DNA from: Solirubrobacter phytolaccae
Lineage (GTDB): Bacteria > Actinomycetota > Thermoleophilia > Solirubrobacterales > Solirubrobacteraceae
NCBI RefSeq assembly: GCF_027587195.1
Contig: NZ_JAPDDP010000038.1
Location: 1 to 64,000, forward strand
DNA: 64,000 nt
Direction of reading: 5' to 3'
In this document: positions 23,690 to 32,025 of the stretch, piece after piece
How positions within the stretch are numbered: the first letter of the stretch is position 1
How the letters are laid out: each line of letters opens with the position of its first letter
Program-made: the position numbers and the translations under genes
Notes under the pieces: model-generated
The model's database searches: none
The model's input: only the letters and a program-made list of their open reading frames with translations
Told to the model about the DNA's origin: nothing

Positions 23690-24820
23690 ATGACCTCGGC
23701 GGCTCAGCCCTTCAACTTGCGGCGTTTCCTGTTCAGCGGGTCCGGTTGGCCGTATCTGCTGCTGCCGTTCATCGTGATCGCGGTCGTGCTCGACCTGCTC
23801 GAGGCGGACCCGATCCTGGTCTTCTTCGCGAGCGCGCTCGGCGTCGTGCCGACCGCGGCGTTGATGGGGCGGGCGACCGAGGAGCTCGCGCATCGGGCGG
23901 GCCCGGGCATCGGCGGGCTGCTGAACGTGACGTTCGGCAACGCGCCGGAGCTGATCATCGCGTTGTTCGCGCTCGAGAAGGGGCTGCAGGAGGTCGTGAA
24001 GGCGTCGATCATCGGCTCGATCCTCGGCAACCTGCTGCTGGTGATGGGTGCGGCGTTCCTGATCGGCGGCTGGGGGCGCGAGCGCAACAAGTTCGTGGCC
24101 GAAGCCGCCAGCGCGCAGGCGACGATGCTGCTGCTCGCGGTGGTCGCGCTCGTGCTACCGGCGATGTTCCTGATCGCCCAGGGCGGCGAGCTGCCCAAGC
24201 TCGGCGAGGAGGCGACGAACTTCCCGGCGAGCGTCGAGCACATGTCGTTCGCGGTCGCGATCGTGCTGCTGATCTCGTACTTCGCCGGGTTGTGGTTCTC
24301 GCTCAAGACCCATCACGACGTCTTCAACCCGGACAGCGAGGACGACACGCCCGAGGACGCGTGGAGCGTCAAGCGCAGCGTGGGCATGCTCGCGGGCGCC
24401 GGCGTCGCGGTCGGCGTGATGTCGGAGATCCTCGTCGGCTCGATCGAGGAGGCGTCGAAGGGCATCGGGCTCTCGCCGTTCTTCGTCTCGCTGATCATCG
24501 TCGCGATCGTCGGAAATGCCGCCGAGCACTGGGTGGCCGTGTACTTCGCCGCCCGCAACAAGATGGACATCGCGATCGGGATCGCGATCGGCTCCAGCGC
24601 GCAGATCGCCCTCTTCGTGATGCCGGTCCTGGTGCTGCTGAGCTTCGTGCTCGGCCCGTTCCCGCTCGCGCTCGAGTTCAGCTCGATCGAGATCGGCGCG
24701 GTGCTGCTCGCGGTGCTGATCGCCGCGCACGTATCGCAAGACGGCGAGTCCACGTGGTTCGAAGGCGTGCAGCTGCTCGCCGTCTACGTGGTCCTCGGCA
24801 TCGTCTTCTACTTCGTCTAG
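23690..24820 (+). CDS. cax: Calcium/proton antiporter (CaCA/CAX family)
   Basis: 376 residues, about 11 helices. The two inverted alpha-repeats are obvious: GGLLNVTFGNAPELIIALFAL near 75-95 and VAIVGNAAEHWVAVYFA near 266-282, each with the catalytic acidic residue that binds Ca2+ and protons. An acidic cytoplasmic loop (NPDSEDDTPEDAW) separates the halves. It exchanges cytosolic Ca2+ for protons. It stands alone, preceded by hairpins and a leaderless -10 box. Confidence 0.9.
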   Translation: MTSAAQPFNLRRFLFSGSGWPYLLLPFIVIAVVLDLLEADPILVFFASALGVVPTAALMGRATEELAHRAGPGIGGLLNVTFGNAPELIIALFALEKGLQEVVKASIIGSILGNLLLVMGAAFLIGGWGRERNKFVAEAASAQATMLLLAVVALVLPAMFLIAQGGELPKLGEEATNFPASVEHMSFAVAIVLLISYFAGLWFSLKTHHDVFNPDSEDDTPEDAWSVKRSVGMLAGAGVAVGVMSEILVGSIEEASKGIGLSPFFVSLIIVAIVGNAAEHWVAVYFAARNKMDIAIGIAIGSSAQIALFVMPVLVLLSFVLGPFPLALEFSSIEIGAVLLAVLIAAHVSQDGESTWFEGVQLLAVYVVLGIVFYFV

Positions 24821-24867
24821 CGCGCGTCGGCCGGCGCGGGTTGACGTAGGCCTCCGCATTCAGTTCA

Positions 24868-24879
24868 ATTGTCGACAAT
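24868..24879. promoter_or_regulatory. GntR/FCD-type operator (ATTGTCGACAAT)
   Basis: Perfect 12-bp palindrome with the TTGT-N2-ACAA half-sites typical of FCD-subfamily GntR regulators. It overlaps the ATG at 24878 of the first gene of an operon whose last gene is a GntR/FCD regulator. A possible promoter (TTGACG at 24841-24846, TTCAAT at 24864-24869, 17-base spacer) places the operator on the transcription start. Confidence 0.7.
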
Positions 24880-25543
24880 GCAACGAAGCGACGAGCGCTG
24901 GATCACCTTCGACTGCTACGGGACGCTGCTGGACTGGCAGACGGCGTTCCGCCGGATCCTCGAACCGGTCGCCGACGGGCGGATCGAGGACCTCGTGCAC
25001 GCGTTCCACGCGGTCGAGCCGGAGGTCCAGCGCGACGCGCCGACCGCGTCCTACAAGGCGATCCTGCTCGAGGGCGTCGCGCGCGCCTCGCAGCGCATCG
25101 GGCTCGACCTGGCCCCGGCGGACCAGGAGCGGATCGTCACGGAGTGGGGCACGATCGAGGCCTTCCCGGACACGCCCGGAGCACTGGGCGCGCTCCGCGA
25201 CGCCGGCTGGAAGCTCGGCATTCTCACCAACTGCGACAACGACCTGTTCGAGTCCACCCGCGCCGCGCTGGGCGTCGAGATCGACTGCGTCGTGACCGCC
25301 GAGGAGATCCACAGCTACAAGCCCGCGCTCGGCCACTTCGAGGTGTTCGAGGCGCGGACCGGCGTCGACCGGGCCAACTGGGTCCACGCCGCCGTCGCCT
25401 GGTGGCACGACATGGTCCCGGCCCGCGACCTCGGCCTGCGCCGCGTCTGGGTGGACCGCGAGCACTCGGGCCACGACGCCTCGATCGTCACCGCCCACAT
25501 CCACGACATGGCGAGCCTGCCCGCCACGGTGGCGTCGCTGTGA
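24878..25543 (+). CDS. HAD-superfamily hydrolase, type II haloacid dehalogenase-like
   Basis: 221 residues from ATG 24878; a TTG three codons upstream lies inside the operator palindrome. Motif I FDCYGTLLDW with nucleophile Asp, motif II ILTNCDND, motif III Lys in HSYKPALGHF, then WWHDMVPARDLGLRRVWVDR, where the haloacid dehalogenase Asp-Pro-Ala pattern is partly changed. It could dehalogenate or dephosphorylate a small acid. The stop overlaps the aminotransferase GTG (GTGA). Confidence 0.8.
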   Translation: MQRSDERWITFDCYGTLLDWQTAFRRILEPVADGRIEDLVHAFHAVEPEVQRDAPTASYKAILLEGVARASQRIGLDLAPADQERIVTEWGTIEAFPDTPGALGALRDAGWKLGILTNCDNDLFESTRAALGVEIDCVVTAEEIHSYKPALGHFEVFEARTGVDRANWVHAAVAWWHDMVPARDLGLRRVWVDREHSGHDASIVTAHIHDMASLPATVASL

Positions 25544-26826
25544 CCGCGCGGGAAGAGCGCGGTGGGGTGGCCGCGGGCGGCGAGACCGCTGTGGGCGGCG
25601 GCGGGTCCGTGGTGGGTGGCGACGCCGTGGCCGGCGCGCTGCGCGACGCGGTCGCGCGGTACGTCGCCGCCAACCCCGCCAGCGCCGCGCGGGCCGAGCG
25701 CGCGGCGGCCCACCTGCCCGGGGCGAACACGCGCAGCGTCCTGCACTTCGATCCGTTCCCGCTCGCGTTCGCACGGGCGGAGGGCGCGCACCTGTACTCG
25801 CTCGACGGCCGCCGCTACACGGACTTCCTCGGCGAGTTCACGGCCGGCCTCTACGGCCACTCGCACCCCGTCATCCTCGACGCCGTCCGCGGCGCGCTCG
25901 ACCGTGGCCTGAACTACGGCGGCAGCTCGGAGCTCGAGGGCGAGCTGGCTGAGCTCCTGTGCGCGCGCTTCCCGGCGCTGGAGCTCGTGCGCTTCACCAA
26001 CTCGGGGACCGAGGCGAACCTGATGGCGCTCGCGCTCGCGCTGCACCACACCGGGCGGCGCGAGGTGCTCGTGTTCAAGGGCGGCTACCACGGTGGCGTG
26101 CTGGCCTTCGGCGGAGGCGAGCCGAGTCCGGTCACCGTCCCGCACGCCTGGGTGCTCGGCGACTACGACGACGTCGAGGGCACGCGCGCGCTGATCCGCG
26201 CGCACCGCTTCGGCGCGATCCTCGTCGAGCCGATGCTCGGGTCCGGCGGCTGCCGTCCCGCCTCGCGTGCGTTCCTGCAGATGCTGCGCGAGGAGGCCAC
26301 GAAGGCCGGCGCGATGCTGATCTTCGACGAGGTGATGACCTCGCGGCTCGGCCCGCGTGACACGCCCGGCTACGACGGCGTCGTGCCGGACCTGATGACG
26401 GTCGGCAAGTACCTCGCGGGCGGGATGTCGTTCGGCGCGTTCGGCGGCCGCCGCGACCTGATGGCCGCCTACGACCCGACGCGGCCCGGTGCGCTGTTCC
26501 ACGCCGGCACGTTCAACAACAACGTGCTGTCGATGAGCGCGGGCATCGCGGGCCTCACCCAGGTCCTCACCGACGACACGCTCCGAGACCTCAACGCCCG
26601 CGGCGACCGCCTGCGCGCCGCGCTCGACCGCGTCGTCACCACCACCGGCCGCGGCTCGCTGATGACGATGCATCCAGCCACCGACGACCTCAAGCAGCTG
26701 CTCTTCTTCGAGCTGCTGGACGCGGGCTACTGGATCGCCGCGCGCGGCATGATCGCGCTCAGCCTCGCGATCACGGACGAGGACTGCGAGGCGTTCGCCG
26801 CCACCGTCGAGAAGATCCTGGCCTGA
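25540..26826 (+). CDS. Class III aminotransferase, glutamate-1-semialdehyde aminomutase-like
   Basis: 428 residues from GTG 25540. Landmarks: GANTRSVLHFDPFPLAF, FTNSGTEANLMALALA (PLP phosphate loop), FDEVMTSRLG and the Schiff-base Lys about 290 in TVGKYLAGGMSFGAFGG. It resembles HemL and amino-acid/beta-amine transaminases of catabolic clusters. The Gly-rich first 30 residues are not conserved-looking. There are no tetrapyrrole genes nearby, so a catabolic amine or amino-acid role, induced through the GntR regulator, is more likely than haem synthesis. Confidence 0.85.
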   Translation: MTAREERGGVAAGGETAVGGGGSVVGGDAVAGALRDAVARYVAANPASAARAERAAAHLPGANTRSVLHFDPFPLAFARAEGAHLYSLDGRRYTDFLGEFTAGLYGHSHPVILDAVRGALDRGLNYGGSSELEGELAELLCARFPALELVRFTNSGTEANLMALALALHHTGRREVLVFKGGYHGGVLAFGGGEPSPVTVPHAWVLGDYDDVEGTRALIRAHRFGAILVEPMLGSGGCRPASRAFLQMLREEATKAGAMLIFDEVMTSRLGPRDTPGYDGVVPDLMTVGKYLAGGMSFGAFGGRRDLMAAYDPTRPGALFHAGTFNNNVLSMSAGIAGLTQVLTDDTLRDLNARGDRLRAALDRVVTTTGRGSLMTMHPATDDLKQLLFFELLDAGYWIAARGMIALSLAITDEDCEAFAATVEKILA

Positions 26827-27476
26827 TGTTGAGCCGGACGCTTCCCACCCAGGTCGCCGACCACATCCGCGAGCGGATCCTGTCCGGCGAGCTCGCGCCG
26901 GGCGAGCGGATCATCGAGACCGACCTCGCGGCCGAGTTCGAGGTCAGCCGCCACACGCTCCGCAGCGCGCTGCAGACGCTCACCCACGAGGGCCTGCTCG
27001 AGCAGAGCCAGTTCAAGAGCACGCACGTCACCCGCCCCACGGCCGACGACGTGTTCGAGATCTACACGCTCCGCAACGCGCTGGAGGCGATGGCCTGCCG
27101 GCTCGCGGCGCAGCGCGCGGGCGACACCACCGGGATGGACGCCGCCGTCACGCGCATGCGCAACGCCGCCCAAGCCGGTGACACACCCGCGATGAAGGTC
27201 GCGGACTTCGACTTCCACACCGCGGTGATCGAGCTCGCGGGCCACACGCGGCTGCGCGAGCACTACCGCGCGCTGCACGCCCAGACACGGCTGTACCTGA
27301 ACCTCACGGCGACCGTCGGCTACGAGCTCGACGAGATCGCCGCCAAGCACGCGGAGCTCGCCGACGCGATCCGCACCGGTGACGCCGCGCGCGCCGAGCA
27401 GCTCGGCGGCGGGCACAACACCGCCGACGGCGAGCGCCTGGTCGCGCTGCTCACGGCTCCAGCCCCGCAAGGATGA
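26826..27476 (+). CDS. GntR-family regulator with FCD domain
   Basis: 216 residues. Winged helix: QVADHIRERILSGELAPGERI then FEVSRHTLRSALQTLTHEGLLEQ. The FCD ligand domain contains the metal-binding pattern RNALEAMACRLAA, Asp/His in DFDFHTAVIELAGHTRL and a C-terminal KHAELADAI His. The ATG overlaps the aminotransferase stop (TGATG). It likely represses its own operon at the palindrome 24868-24879. The 3' end overlaps the convergent tetR by 26 bases. Confidence 0.88.
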   Translation: MLSRTLPTQVADHIRERILSGELAPGERIIETDLAAEFEVSRHTLRSALQTLTHEGLLEQSQFKSTHVTRPTADDVFEIYTLRNALEAMACRLAAQRAGDTTGMDAAVTRMRNAAQAGDTPAMKVADFDFHTAVIELAGHTRLREHYRALHAQTRLYLNLTATVGYELDEIAAKHAELADAIRTGDAARAEQLGGGHNTADGERLVALLTAPAPQG

Positions 27477-28095
27477 GCTCGAGCCCGAACGCGAACTCGG
27501 TCGCGTAGTCGTAGCCGGCCGTGGCCATCTCGGTCATCACCTCGACCAGGTAGGGGAACGGCGTCATGTCCGGGATCGCCGCCTGCTTGACCTCGATCAC
27601 CGCCCCGTGCTCCTCGGGGGTATCGAACGGCAGGCTGCGCTCCTGCAGCGCGAAGCCGTAGATGTAGGCGTCGAGCACCGAGGAGGCGTGCACCGCCTCG
27701 CGAAACCCGAAGCCCGCTTCGCGCAGGCACCCCATCGTCGCGTTGTGGAAGCGCAGGTTCTCCGGCCCCGGCGCGACCCGTGACTCCATCAGCCCGACCG
27801 CCCAGCGGTGGCGGTTAAGGACGTCGCGCATCGAGTGCGCGCGGCGCCGCAGCGCGTCCTTCCAGTCCGCAGCGCCGGGCTCGGGCGCCTCGAGCTCGCC
27901 GAAGACGATGTCGACGAGCCCGTCGAGCAGGTCCTCCTTGTTGGCGACGTGGTTGTAGAGCGACATCGCCTCCACGCCGACCGCCGCCGCAACCTTGCGC
28001 ATCGACAGCGACTCGAAGCCGCCGCCGTCGGCGAGCTCGAGCGCGGCGCCCAGCACGCGCTCGCGGGTGAGTGGCTCACGTCCTCGTGGACTCAT
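27451..28095 (-). CDS. TetR-family repressor with tetracycline-repressor-like C-domain
   Basis: 214 residues. Helix-turn-helix: SLSMRKVAAAVGVEAMSLYNHVANKEDLLDG-like sequence, the TetR(B)-type recognition helix. The C-terminal part resembles TetR_C regulators. It is divergent from a DUF4386 membrane protein; the gap contains two 13-bp palindromes and a half-site. TAAGGT (minus, 28106-28111) 10 bases before the ATG overlaps the first palindrome, consistent with autorepression. Confidence 0.88.
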   Translation of the reverse strand: MSPRGREPLTRERVLGAALELADGGGFESLSMRKVAAAVGVEAMSLYNHVANKEDLLDGLVDIVFGELEAPEPGAADWKDALRRRAHSMRDVLNRHRWAVGLMESRVAPGPENLRFHNATMGCLREAGFGFREAVHASSVLDAYIYGFALQERSLPFDTPEEHGAVIEVKQAAIPDMTPFPYLVEVMTEMATAGYDYATEFAFGLELILAGLEP

Positions 28096-28107
28096 CGACT
28101 TGACAAC

Positions 28108-28120
28108 CTTACGGCGTAAG
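28108..28120. promoter_or_regulatory. TetR operator 1 (CTTACGGCGTAAG)
   Basis: 13-bp palindrome with arms CTTACG/CGTAAG. Overlaps the probable tetR -10 box. Confidence 0.75.
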
Positions 28121-28125
28121 CGTAC

Positions 28126-28138
28126 CTTACGCCGTAAG
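28126..28138. promoter_or_regulatory. TetR operator 2 (CTTACGCCGTAAG)
   Basis: Second copy, centred 18 bases from the first. A half-site GCGTAAG follows at 28145-28151. Confidence 0.75.
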
Positions 28139-28163
28139 CATACAGCGTAAGTAAGGAGTCGCC

Positions 28164-28817
28164 ATGACCTCGTCCCTCCGCCCTGGCCGCCTCGTCGGCA
28201 TCCTCTTCGCCCTCACGTTCATCACCGGCATCGCGGCGGTGATCTTCTACGGCGACGACCCGCGCGCCGCGTCCGACACGCGCCTCGGGCTCGGCGCCGT
28301 GCTCGAGCTGCTGCTGATCGCCGCCAACCTCGGCACGGCGCTCGCGCTCCTCCCGCTGGTGCGCAAGCAGCAGGCCCTCGCGTTCAGCTACGTCGCCGCA
28401 CGCGTGATCGAGTGCACGTTCATCGCGATCGGCCTGCTGAGCCTGCTCACGCTGACAAAGACGAGCGACGCCGGCGTCGCGGGCGCCCTCGTCGAGATCA
28501 AGAACTGGACGTTCCTGCTCGGCCCGAACCTCGTCGTCGGCATCGGCAACGGCCTCATCCTCGGGACGCTGCTCTACCGCGCCGGCCTGGTCCCGCGCGG
28601 GATGGCGCTCGTGGGCATCATCGGCGGCCCGTTGCTCACGCTGGCGGCGGCGGGCGTCATCGTCGGCGTCTTCGACGAGCTGCCCAAGGTGGCCGCGCTG
28701 CCCGAGATCGTCTGGGAGGGCTACCTGGCGACGTACGTCGCGATCAAGGGCTTCAAGCTGACGACGGCCGGCGCCCGGGACCGGGCGCCGCTCGTCCAGA
28801 CGGCGGTCGCCGTCTAG
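28164..28817 (+). CDS. DUF4386 family membrane protein
   Basis: 217 residues, about six helices, RBS AAGGAG six bases before ATG 28164. The opening GRLVGILFALTFITGIAAVIFY and the central ARVIECTFIAIGLLSLL match the DUF4386 pattern. Function of the family is unknown; genes are often next to TetR regulators, as here. Probably induced by a small molecule sensed by the divergent repressor. Convergent with the acidic protein gene, overlapping by 4 bases. Confidence 0.85.
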   Translation: MTSSLRPGRLVGILFALTFITGIAAVIFYGDDPRAASDTRLGLGAVLELLLIAANLGTALALLPLVRKQQALAFSYVAARVIECTFIAIGLLSLLTLTKTSDAGVAGALVEIKNWTFLLGPNLVVGIGNGLILGTLLYRAGLVPRGMALVGIIGGPLLTLAAAGVIVGVFDELPKVAALPEIVWEGYLATYVAIKGFKLTTAGARDRAPLVQTAVAV

Positions 28818-29128
28818 TAGTCGTCGTCGGGATCGGGCTCGAGCTCGTCTTCCTCGACGTCCTCGTCCTCGTCCGGGTCGTCAGGAGCGGAAGACCGGGC
28901 ACGGCGGGTCTCGAAGGCCTCGACGAGCTCGTCGCGCTTGTGCTCGTCGATCGCGGGGTCGTCGCCGAGCAGGATCCACTCGGAAGCGTCGTCCTCTTCG
29001 TCCTCGATCAGCTCGAGGTCCACGTGGGCCGAGTCATCCACGATGAGGACGATCTCGGTCTCGGGATTGAAGTACGTCCCGGGGCGGGTGAGGAGCTCGT
29101 CCACGTCGAAGCGTCGGAGGGCTGGCAT
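28814..29128 (-). CDS. Small acidic protein, unknown function
   Basis: 104 residues from the ATG at 29128. A core (RRFDVDELLTRPGTYFNP then EIVLIVDDSAHVDLELIED) is followed by a nearly pure Asp/Glu tail (DPDEDEDVEEDELEPDPDDDY). The start was chosen over an ATG 6 codons upstream because TAGCCT (minus, 29136-29141) lies 7 bases before it, the leaderless pattern. The acidic tail suggests a DNA mimic or a partner of basic proteins; unproven. Confidence 0.7.
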   Translation of the reverse strand: MPALRRFDVDELLTRPGTYFNPETEIVLIVDDSAHVDLELIEDEEDDASEWILLGDDPAIDEHKRDELVEAFETRRARSSAPDDPDEDEDVEEDELEPDPDDDY

Positions 29129-29135
29129 GGCCGGG

Positions 29136-29141
29136 AGGCTA
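29136..29141 (-). promoter_or_regulatory. Leaderless-type -10 box (TAGCCT)
   Basis: Seven bases upstream of the ATG at 29128; lies in the 3' end of the preceding minus-strand gene. Confidence 0.4.
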
Positions 29142-29420
29142 CCCATCCTGGCGCGTCAGACGCCGCTCGACCTCGGCTTCCACGTCGAGCGGCGGCTCGC
29201 CGCGAGCGATGCGGCGGGCGTTGGCCGCCTCCACGAAAGCCCGAACTTCGGCGCGTAGGTCGTTCGTCGAGCGTGGCGCCTCATGGTCGAAGGTGATGTC
29301 CGAGCGGCCGATCTGGTCGTAGGTCCCGCGTGCGCCGAACGCCAGCGCCACGGCGACCACCCCGGCGAGTGCCGCCACGGCCACGACCACGATCGGGAGC
29401 AGATCCTGCACGAAGGTCAA
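29139..29420 (-). CDS. Small single-pass membrane protein, unknown function
   Basis: 93 residues if begun at TTG 29420; GTG 29411 is an alternative. One N-terminal helix (LLPIVVVAVAALAGVVAVALAF) anchors a charged cytoplasmic tail (RAEVRAFVEAANARRIARGEPPLDVEAEVERRL). No family recognised. It is divergent from the acyl-CoA dehydrogenase gene and 10 bases from the following acidic protein gene. Confidence 0.65.
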   Translation of the reverse strand: MTFVQDLLPIVVVAVAALAGVVAVALAFGARGTYDQIGRSDITFDHEAPRSTNDLRAEVRAFVEAANARRIARGEPPLDVEAEVERRLTRQDG

Positions 29421-29460
29421 TTGTGCCGTTCGTCTCCAGACCGGGTACTCTTAACCCCTG

Positions 29461-29476
29461 TTGACTGACCAGTCAA
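29461..29476. promoter_or_regulatory. FadR/TetR-like operator (TTGACTG-AC-CAGTCAA)
   Basis: Seven-bp inverted arms around a 2-base centre, 25 bases before the acyl-CoA dehydrogenase start. Operators of this TGACTGnnCAGTCA type are known for TetR-family fatty-acid-degradation repressors. No such regulator gene is adjacent, so it would act in trans. Confidence 0.6.
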
Positions 29477-29501
29477 TCTGGAGATTTGGCAAGGAGAGCG
29501 A

Positions 29502-30662
29502 ATGGTCGATTTCACGCTGACCGACGAGCAGATCGCCCTGCGCGAGATGGCGCACGACTTCGCGGAGAAGGAGATCCGGCCCGTCGCCTGGGAGTTCGAC
29601 AAAGAGGGCACCTGGCCGCAGGAGATCCTCGAGAAGGCGTGGGAGCTCGGGCTCATGAACGCCCACGTCGAGGAGCAGTACGGCGGCCCGGGCGTCTCTT
29701 ATCTCGAGGGCTGCCTGATCGAGGAGGAGCTCTGCTGGGGCTGCTCGGGCATCGCGACCTCGATCGGCGCGAACGGCCTCGCCACCGCGCCGCTGGCGAT
29801 CGGCGGCTCCGAGGAGCTCAAGCGCAAGTACTTCGGCTGGCTCACCGAGGAGCCCGTCTTCGCCTCCTTCTGCCTCACGGAGCCCGACGCCGGCTCGGAC
29901 GTGTCCGGCATGCGCACCACGGCGACCCGCAAGGGCGACAAGTGGGTCATCAACGGCTCCAAGTGCTTCATCACCAACGGCAGCCACGCGTCGTTCTTCA
30001 CCGTCTACGCCAAGACGGACAAGGAGCAGGGCCACCGCGGCATCTCCTGCTTCATCGTGCCCAAGGACGACACGGTCACGGTGGACAAGAAGGAAGACAA
30101 GATGGGCCAGCGGGCCTCCAACACCGCGACCATCACCTTCAACAACACCGAGATCCCGCTCGATCACCTCATCGGTGAAGAGAACAAGGGCTTCAAGCTG
30201 GCGATGATGACCCTGGACCGCACGCGCCCCGGCGTGGCGGCGATGGCCACCGGCATCTCGCGCGCGGCCTTCGAGTTCGCGACGAACTACTCCAAGGAGC
30301 GCGTGCAGTTCGGCGTCCCGATCGCCATGCACCAGGGGATCCAGTTCATGATCGCCGACATGGCGACCAAGGTGCACCTGAGCCGCCTCGCCGCCTGGCA
30401 CTCCGCCGTCCTGCTCGACCAGGGCAAGCGCAACACGCTCGAGTCCTCGCACGCCAAGCGCTACGCGGCCGACTCCGCGATGGAGGTCACCACGGACGCC
30501 GTGCAGGTCTACGGCGGCTACGGCTTCATCAAGGACTACCCGGTCGAGAAGCTCATGCGCGACGCGAAGATCATGCAGCTGTACGAAGGCACGTCGCAGA
30601 TCCAGCGCCTCGTCATCGCCCGCGAGACGCTGCTCCCGCGCCGCGTCGAAGTCGCCGCCTAA
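29502..30662 (+). CDS. Acyl-CoA dehydrogenase
   Basis: 386 residues, the family's usual length, with AAGGAG before ATG 29502. FAD-binding and acyl-CoA motifs: FCLTEPDAGSD near 125-135, FITNGSHAS, the RTRPGVAAMATG helix, and the catalytic Glu in MQLYEGTSQIQR near 365-376. It catalyses the first alpha,beta-dehydrogenation of beta-oxidation with ETF as acceptor. The FadR-like palindrome upstream suggests release by long-chain acyl-CoA. It is convergent with the dienelactone hydrolase gene (4-base overlap). Confidence 0.92.
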   Translation: MVDFTLTDEQIALREMAHDFAEKEIRPVAWEFDKEGTWPQEILEKAWELGLMNAHVEEQYGGPGVSYLEGCLIEEELCWGCSGIATSIGANGLATAPLAIGGSEELKRKYFGWLTEEPVFASFCLTEPDAGSDVSGMRTTATRKGDKWVINGSKCFITNGSHASFFTVYAKTDKEQGHRGISCFIVPKDDTVTVDKKEDKMGQRASNTATITFNNTEIPLDHLIGEENKGFKLAMMTLDRTRPGVAAMATGISRAAFEFATNYSKERVQFGVPIAMHQGIQFMIADMATKVHLSRLAAWHSAVLLDQGKRNTLESSHAKRYAADSAMEVTTDAVQVYGGYGFIKDYPVEKLMRDAKIMQLYEGTSQIQRLVIARETLLPRRVEVAA

Positions 30663-31393
30663 GCGGCTTCCAGCTTCGAGATGAATCCCAGGATGCGTTC
30701 CCACGCGTCCTGGGACTCGCTCGCGTACTGCTCCGCGCGCCGGTCGAAGAAGGAGTGCGGCGCGCCCGGGTAGACGTGGATCTCGTGCTCCACCGGCAGC
30801 GCCGCGTCGAACGCGTCGATCTCGTGCTGCGGGATGCTCTCGTCGTCGCCGGCGAACAGCCCGAGCACGGGCACCTTGGCGTCCGGGGCGCGCTCGATCA
30901 CGCCGCGGCGGCTGAGGCCGCCGTAGAAGCCGACCGCGCCGGCGAGCCCGGCGTGGCCTTCCGCGGCCTGGTGGAACGACATCGAGCCGCCGAAGCAGAA
31001 GCCGACCGTGACGACGCGCTCGGCGTCCAGCGCCTCGATCGCCGCCGCGACGTCCTGCGCGACGTGCTCCGGCGTGGACTGCTCGATGTGCGGCCGCCAC
31101 TCGAAGGCCTCGTCGCGCGGGCCGAGACCCGCCGTGCGGCCGAAGTAGTCGAATGCGATCGCGGGGTGCCCGGCGGCGGCGAAGCGCTCCGCCAGCTCTT
31201 CGTAGAAGCGGAACAGGCCGCGCACGTCGGGGAGGATCACGACGCCGGTCGGGCCCTCGGCACGGGCGAGGTAGGCCGAGAACTCGGTGCCGTCGGTGGA
31301 GGTGAGCGTGAGGCGCTCACCGGCGGCGCCGCCGCCGATGACCTGAAAGCCGGGCGGGAGGTCGGGGACGATCGCGTCGAACGGGAAGCACAT
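30659..31393 (-). CDS. Dienelactone hydrolase family protein
   Basis: 244 residues from ATG 31393. Alpha/beta hydrolase with the dienelactone-hydrolase Cys nucleophile: Cys133 in VGFCFGGSM, Asp about 183 in FAGDDES and His213 in APHSFFD. It hydrolyses dienelactones or other small esters in the cytoplasm. TAAGGT (minus, 31402-31407) is 8 bases before the start. No aromatic-degradation genes nearby, so the natural substrate is uncertain. Confidence 0.88.
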   Translation of the reverse strand: MCFPFDAIVPDLPPGFQVIGGGAAGERLTLTSTDGTEFSAYLARAEGPTGVVILPDVRGLFRFYEELAERFAAAGHPAIAFDYFGRTAGLGPRDEAFEWRPHIEQSTPEHVAQDVAAAIEALDAERVVTVGFCFGGSMSFHQAAEGHAGLAGAVGFYGGLSRRGVIERAPDAKVPVLGLFAGDDESIPQHEIDAFDAALPVEHEIHVYPGAPHSFFDRRAEQYASESQDAWERILGFISKLEAA

Positions 31394-31401
31394 GGCAAGG
31401 C

Positions 31402-31407
31402 ACCTTA
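31402..31407 (-). promoter_or_regulatory. Leaderless-type -10 box (TAAGGT)
   Basis: Eight bases upstream of ATG 31393, overlapping the stop of the lipoprotein gene. Confidence 0.45.
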
Positions 31408-32007
31408 CGGGCGAGGGGGAAACGCGAAGGACGCGTGCGGCTCCACGTACCCGCCGATCTCGATCACGATCTGCGCTTCGTCGGTGAGCGGGAGCGTGGC
31501 GGGATCCTGCTCGACGCGCTCGCCGGCGACGAAGGCCTGGACCGTGCCGGTGAACGAGAGCAGCCGGTGATCGCCGAGGCGCTGACCCCAGACGGCGAAC
31601 AGGTCGGCGACCGTGAGCCCGCGCTCGTCGAACTCGACGACGCCCGTCGGCTCGAGCGTGCGCACGCGGGCGCGGCAGTCGGCGGCGACGATCCGGTTGT
31701 TCTCGTCGCGGCGCGGTGCCTTCAGGCCGATGCCGGCCGGGATCAGCACCGCCTGACGACGGGCGAACAGCTCGACGTGCGCGCGAAAGCGGCCCTGGAC
31801 CGGGCCGGCCGTGCACGGCTCGGAGGTCGGGCCGGCGGGCGGTGAGAAGCGCGGGCCCGCGCCGATCGGGACCGGGAACACGCCCTGGGCGGTCGGGACG
31901 CCCCCGGGCGGGTCGCGCCACTGCTCACGTGGCGTTCCTCCACAGCCCACGAGCAGCACCACGGCGGCCAGCACTGGACGGATTGCCATGGACCGGCGAA
32001 CGGGCAC
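31405..32007 (-). CDS. Lipoprotein, unknown function
   Basis: 200 residues from GTG 32007, or 194 from ATG 31989. Lipobox VVLLVGC. The mature domain has four Cys-poor strands and the sequence FSFTGTV-like LLSFTGTVQAFVAGERVEQDPATLPLTDEAQIVIEIGGYVEPHASF, where the His and surrounding strands recall extracellular metal-handling proteins but no family is recognised. It is divergent from the copper-operon lipoprotein across about 18 bases. Confidence 0.65.
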   Translation of the reverse strand: MPVRRSMAIRPVLAAVVLLVGCGGTPREQWRDPPGGVPTAQGVFPVPIGAGPRFSPPAGPTSEPCTAGPVQGRFRAHVELFARRQAVLIPAGIGLKAPRRDENNRIVAADCRARVRTLEPTGVVEFDERGLTVADLFAVWGQRLGDHRLLSFTGTVQAFVAGERVEQDPATLPLTDEAQIVIEIGGYVEPHASFAFPPRP

Positions 32008-32012
32008 GGGGC

Positions 32013-32018
32013 TAATCT
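32013..32018 (+). promoter_or_regulatory. Leaderless-type -10 box (TAATCT)
   Basis: Seven bases upstream of ATG 32026, in the short divergent gap. Confidence 0.45.
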
Positions 32019-32025
32019 TGCCGCG

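Noticed and set aside
25540-26826. Calling the class III aminotransferase HemL
   Set aside because: No tetrapyrrole genes nearby and the operon carries a GntR/FCD regulator and HAD enzyme, so a catabolic transaminase is more likely.
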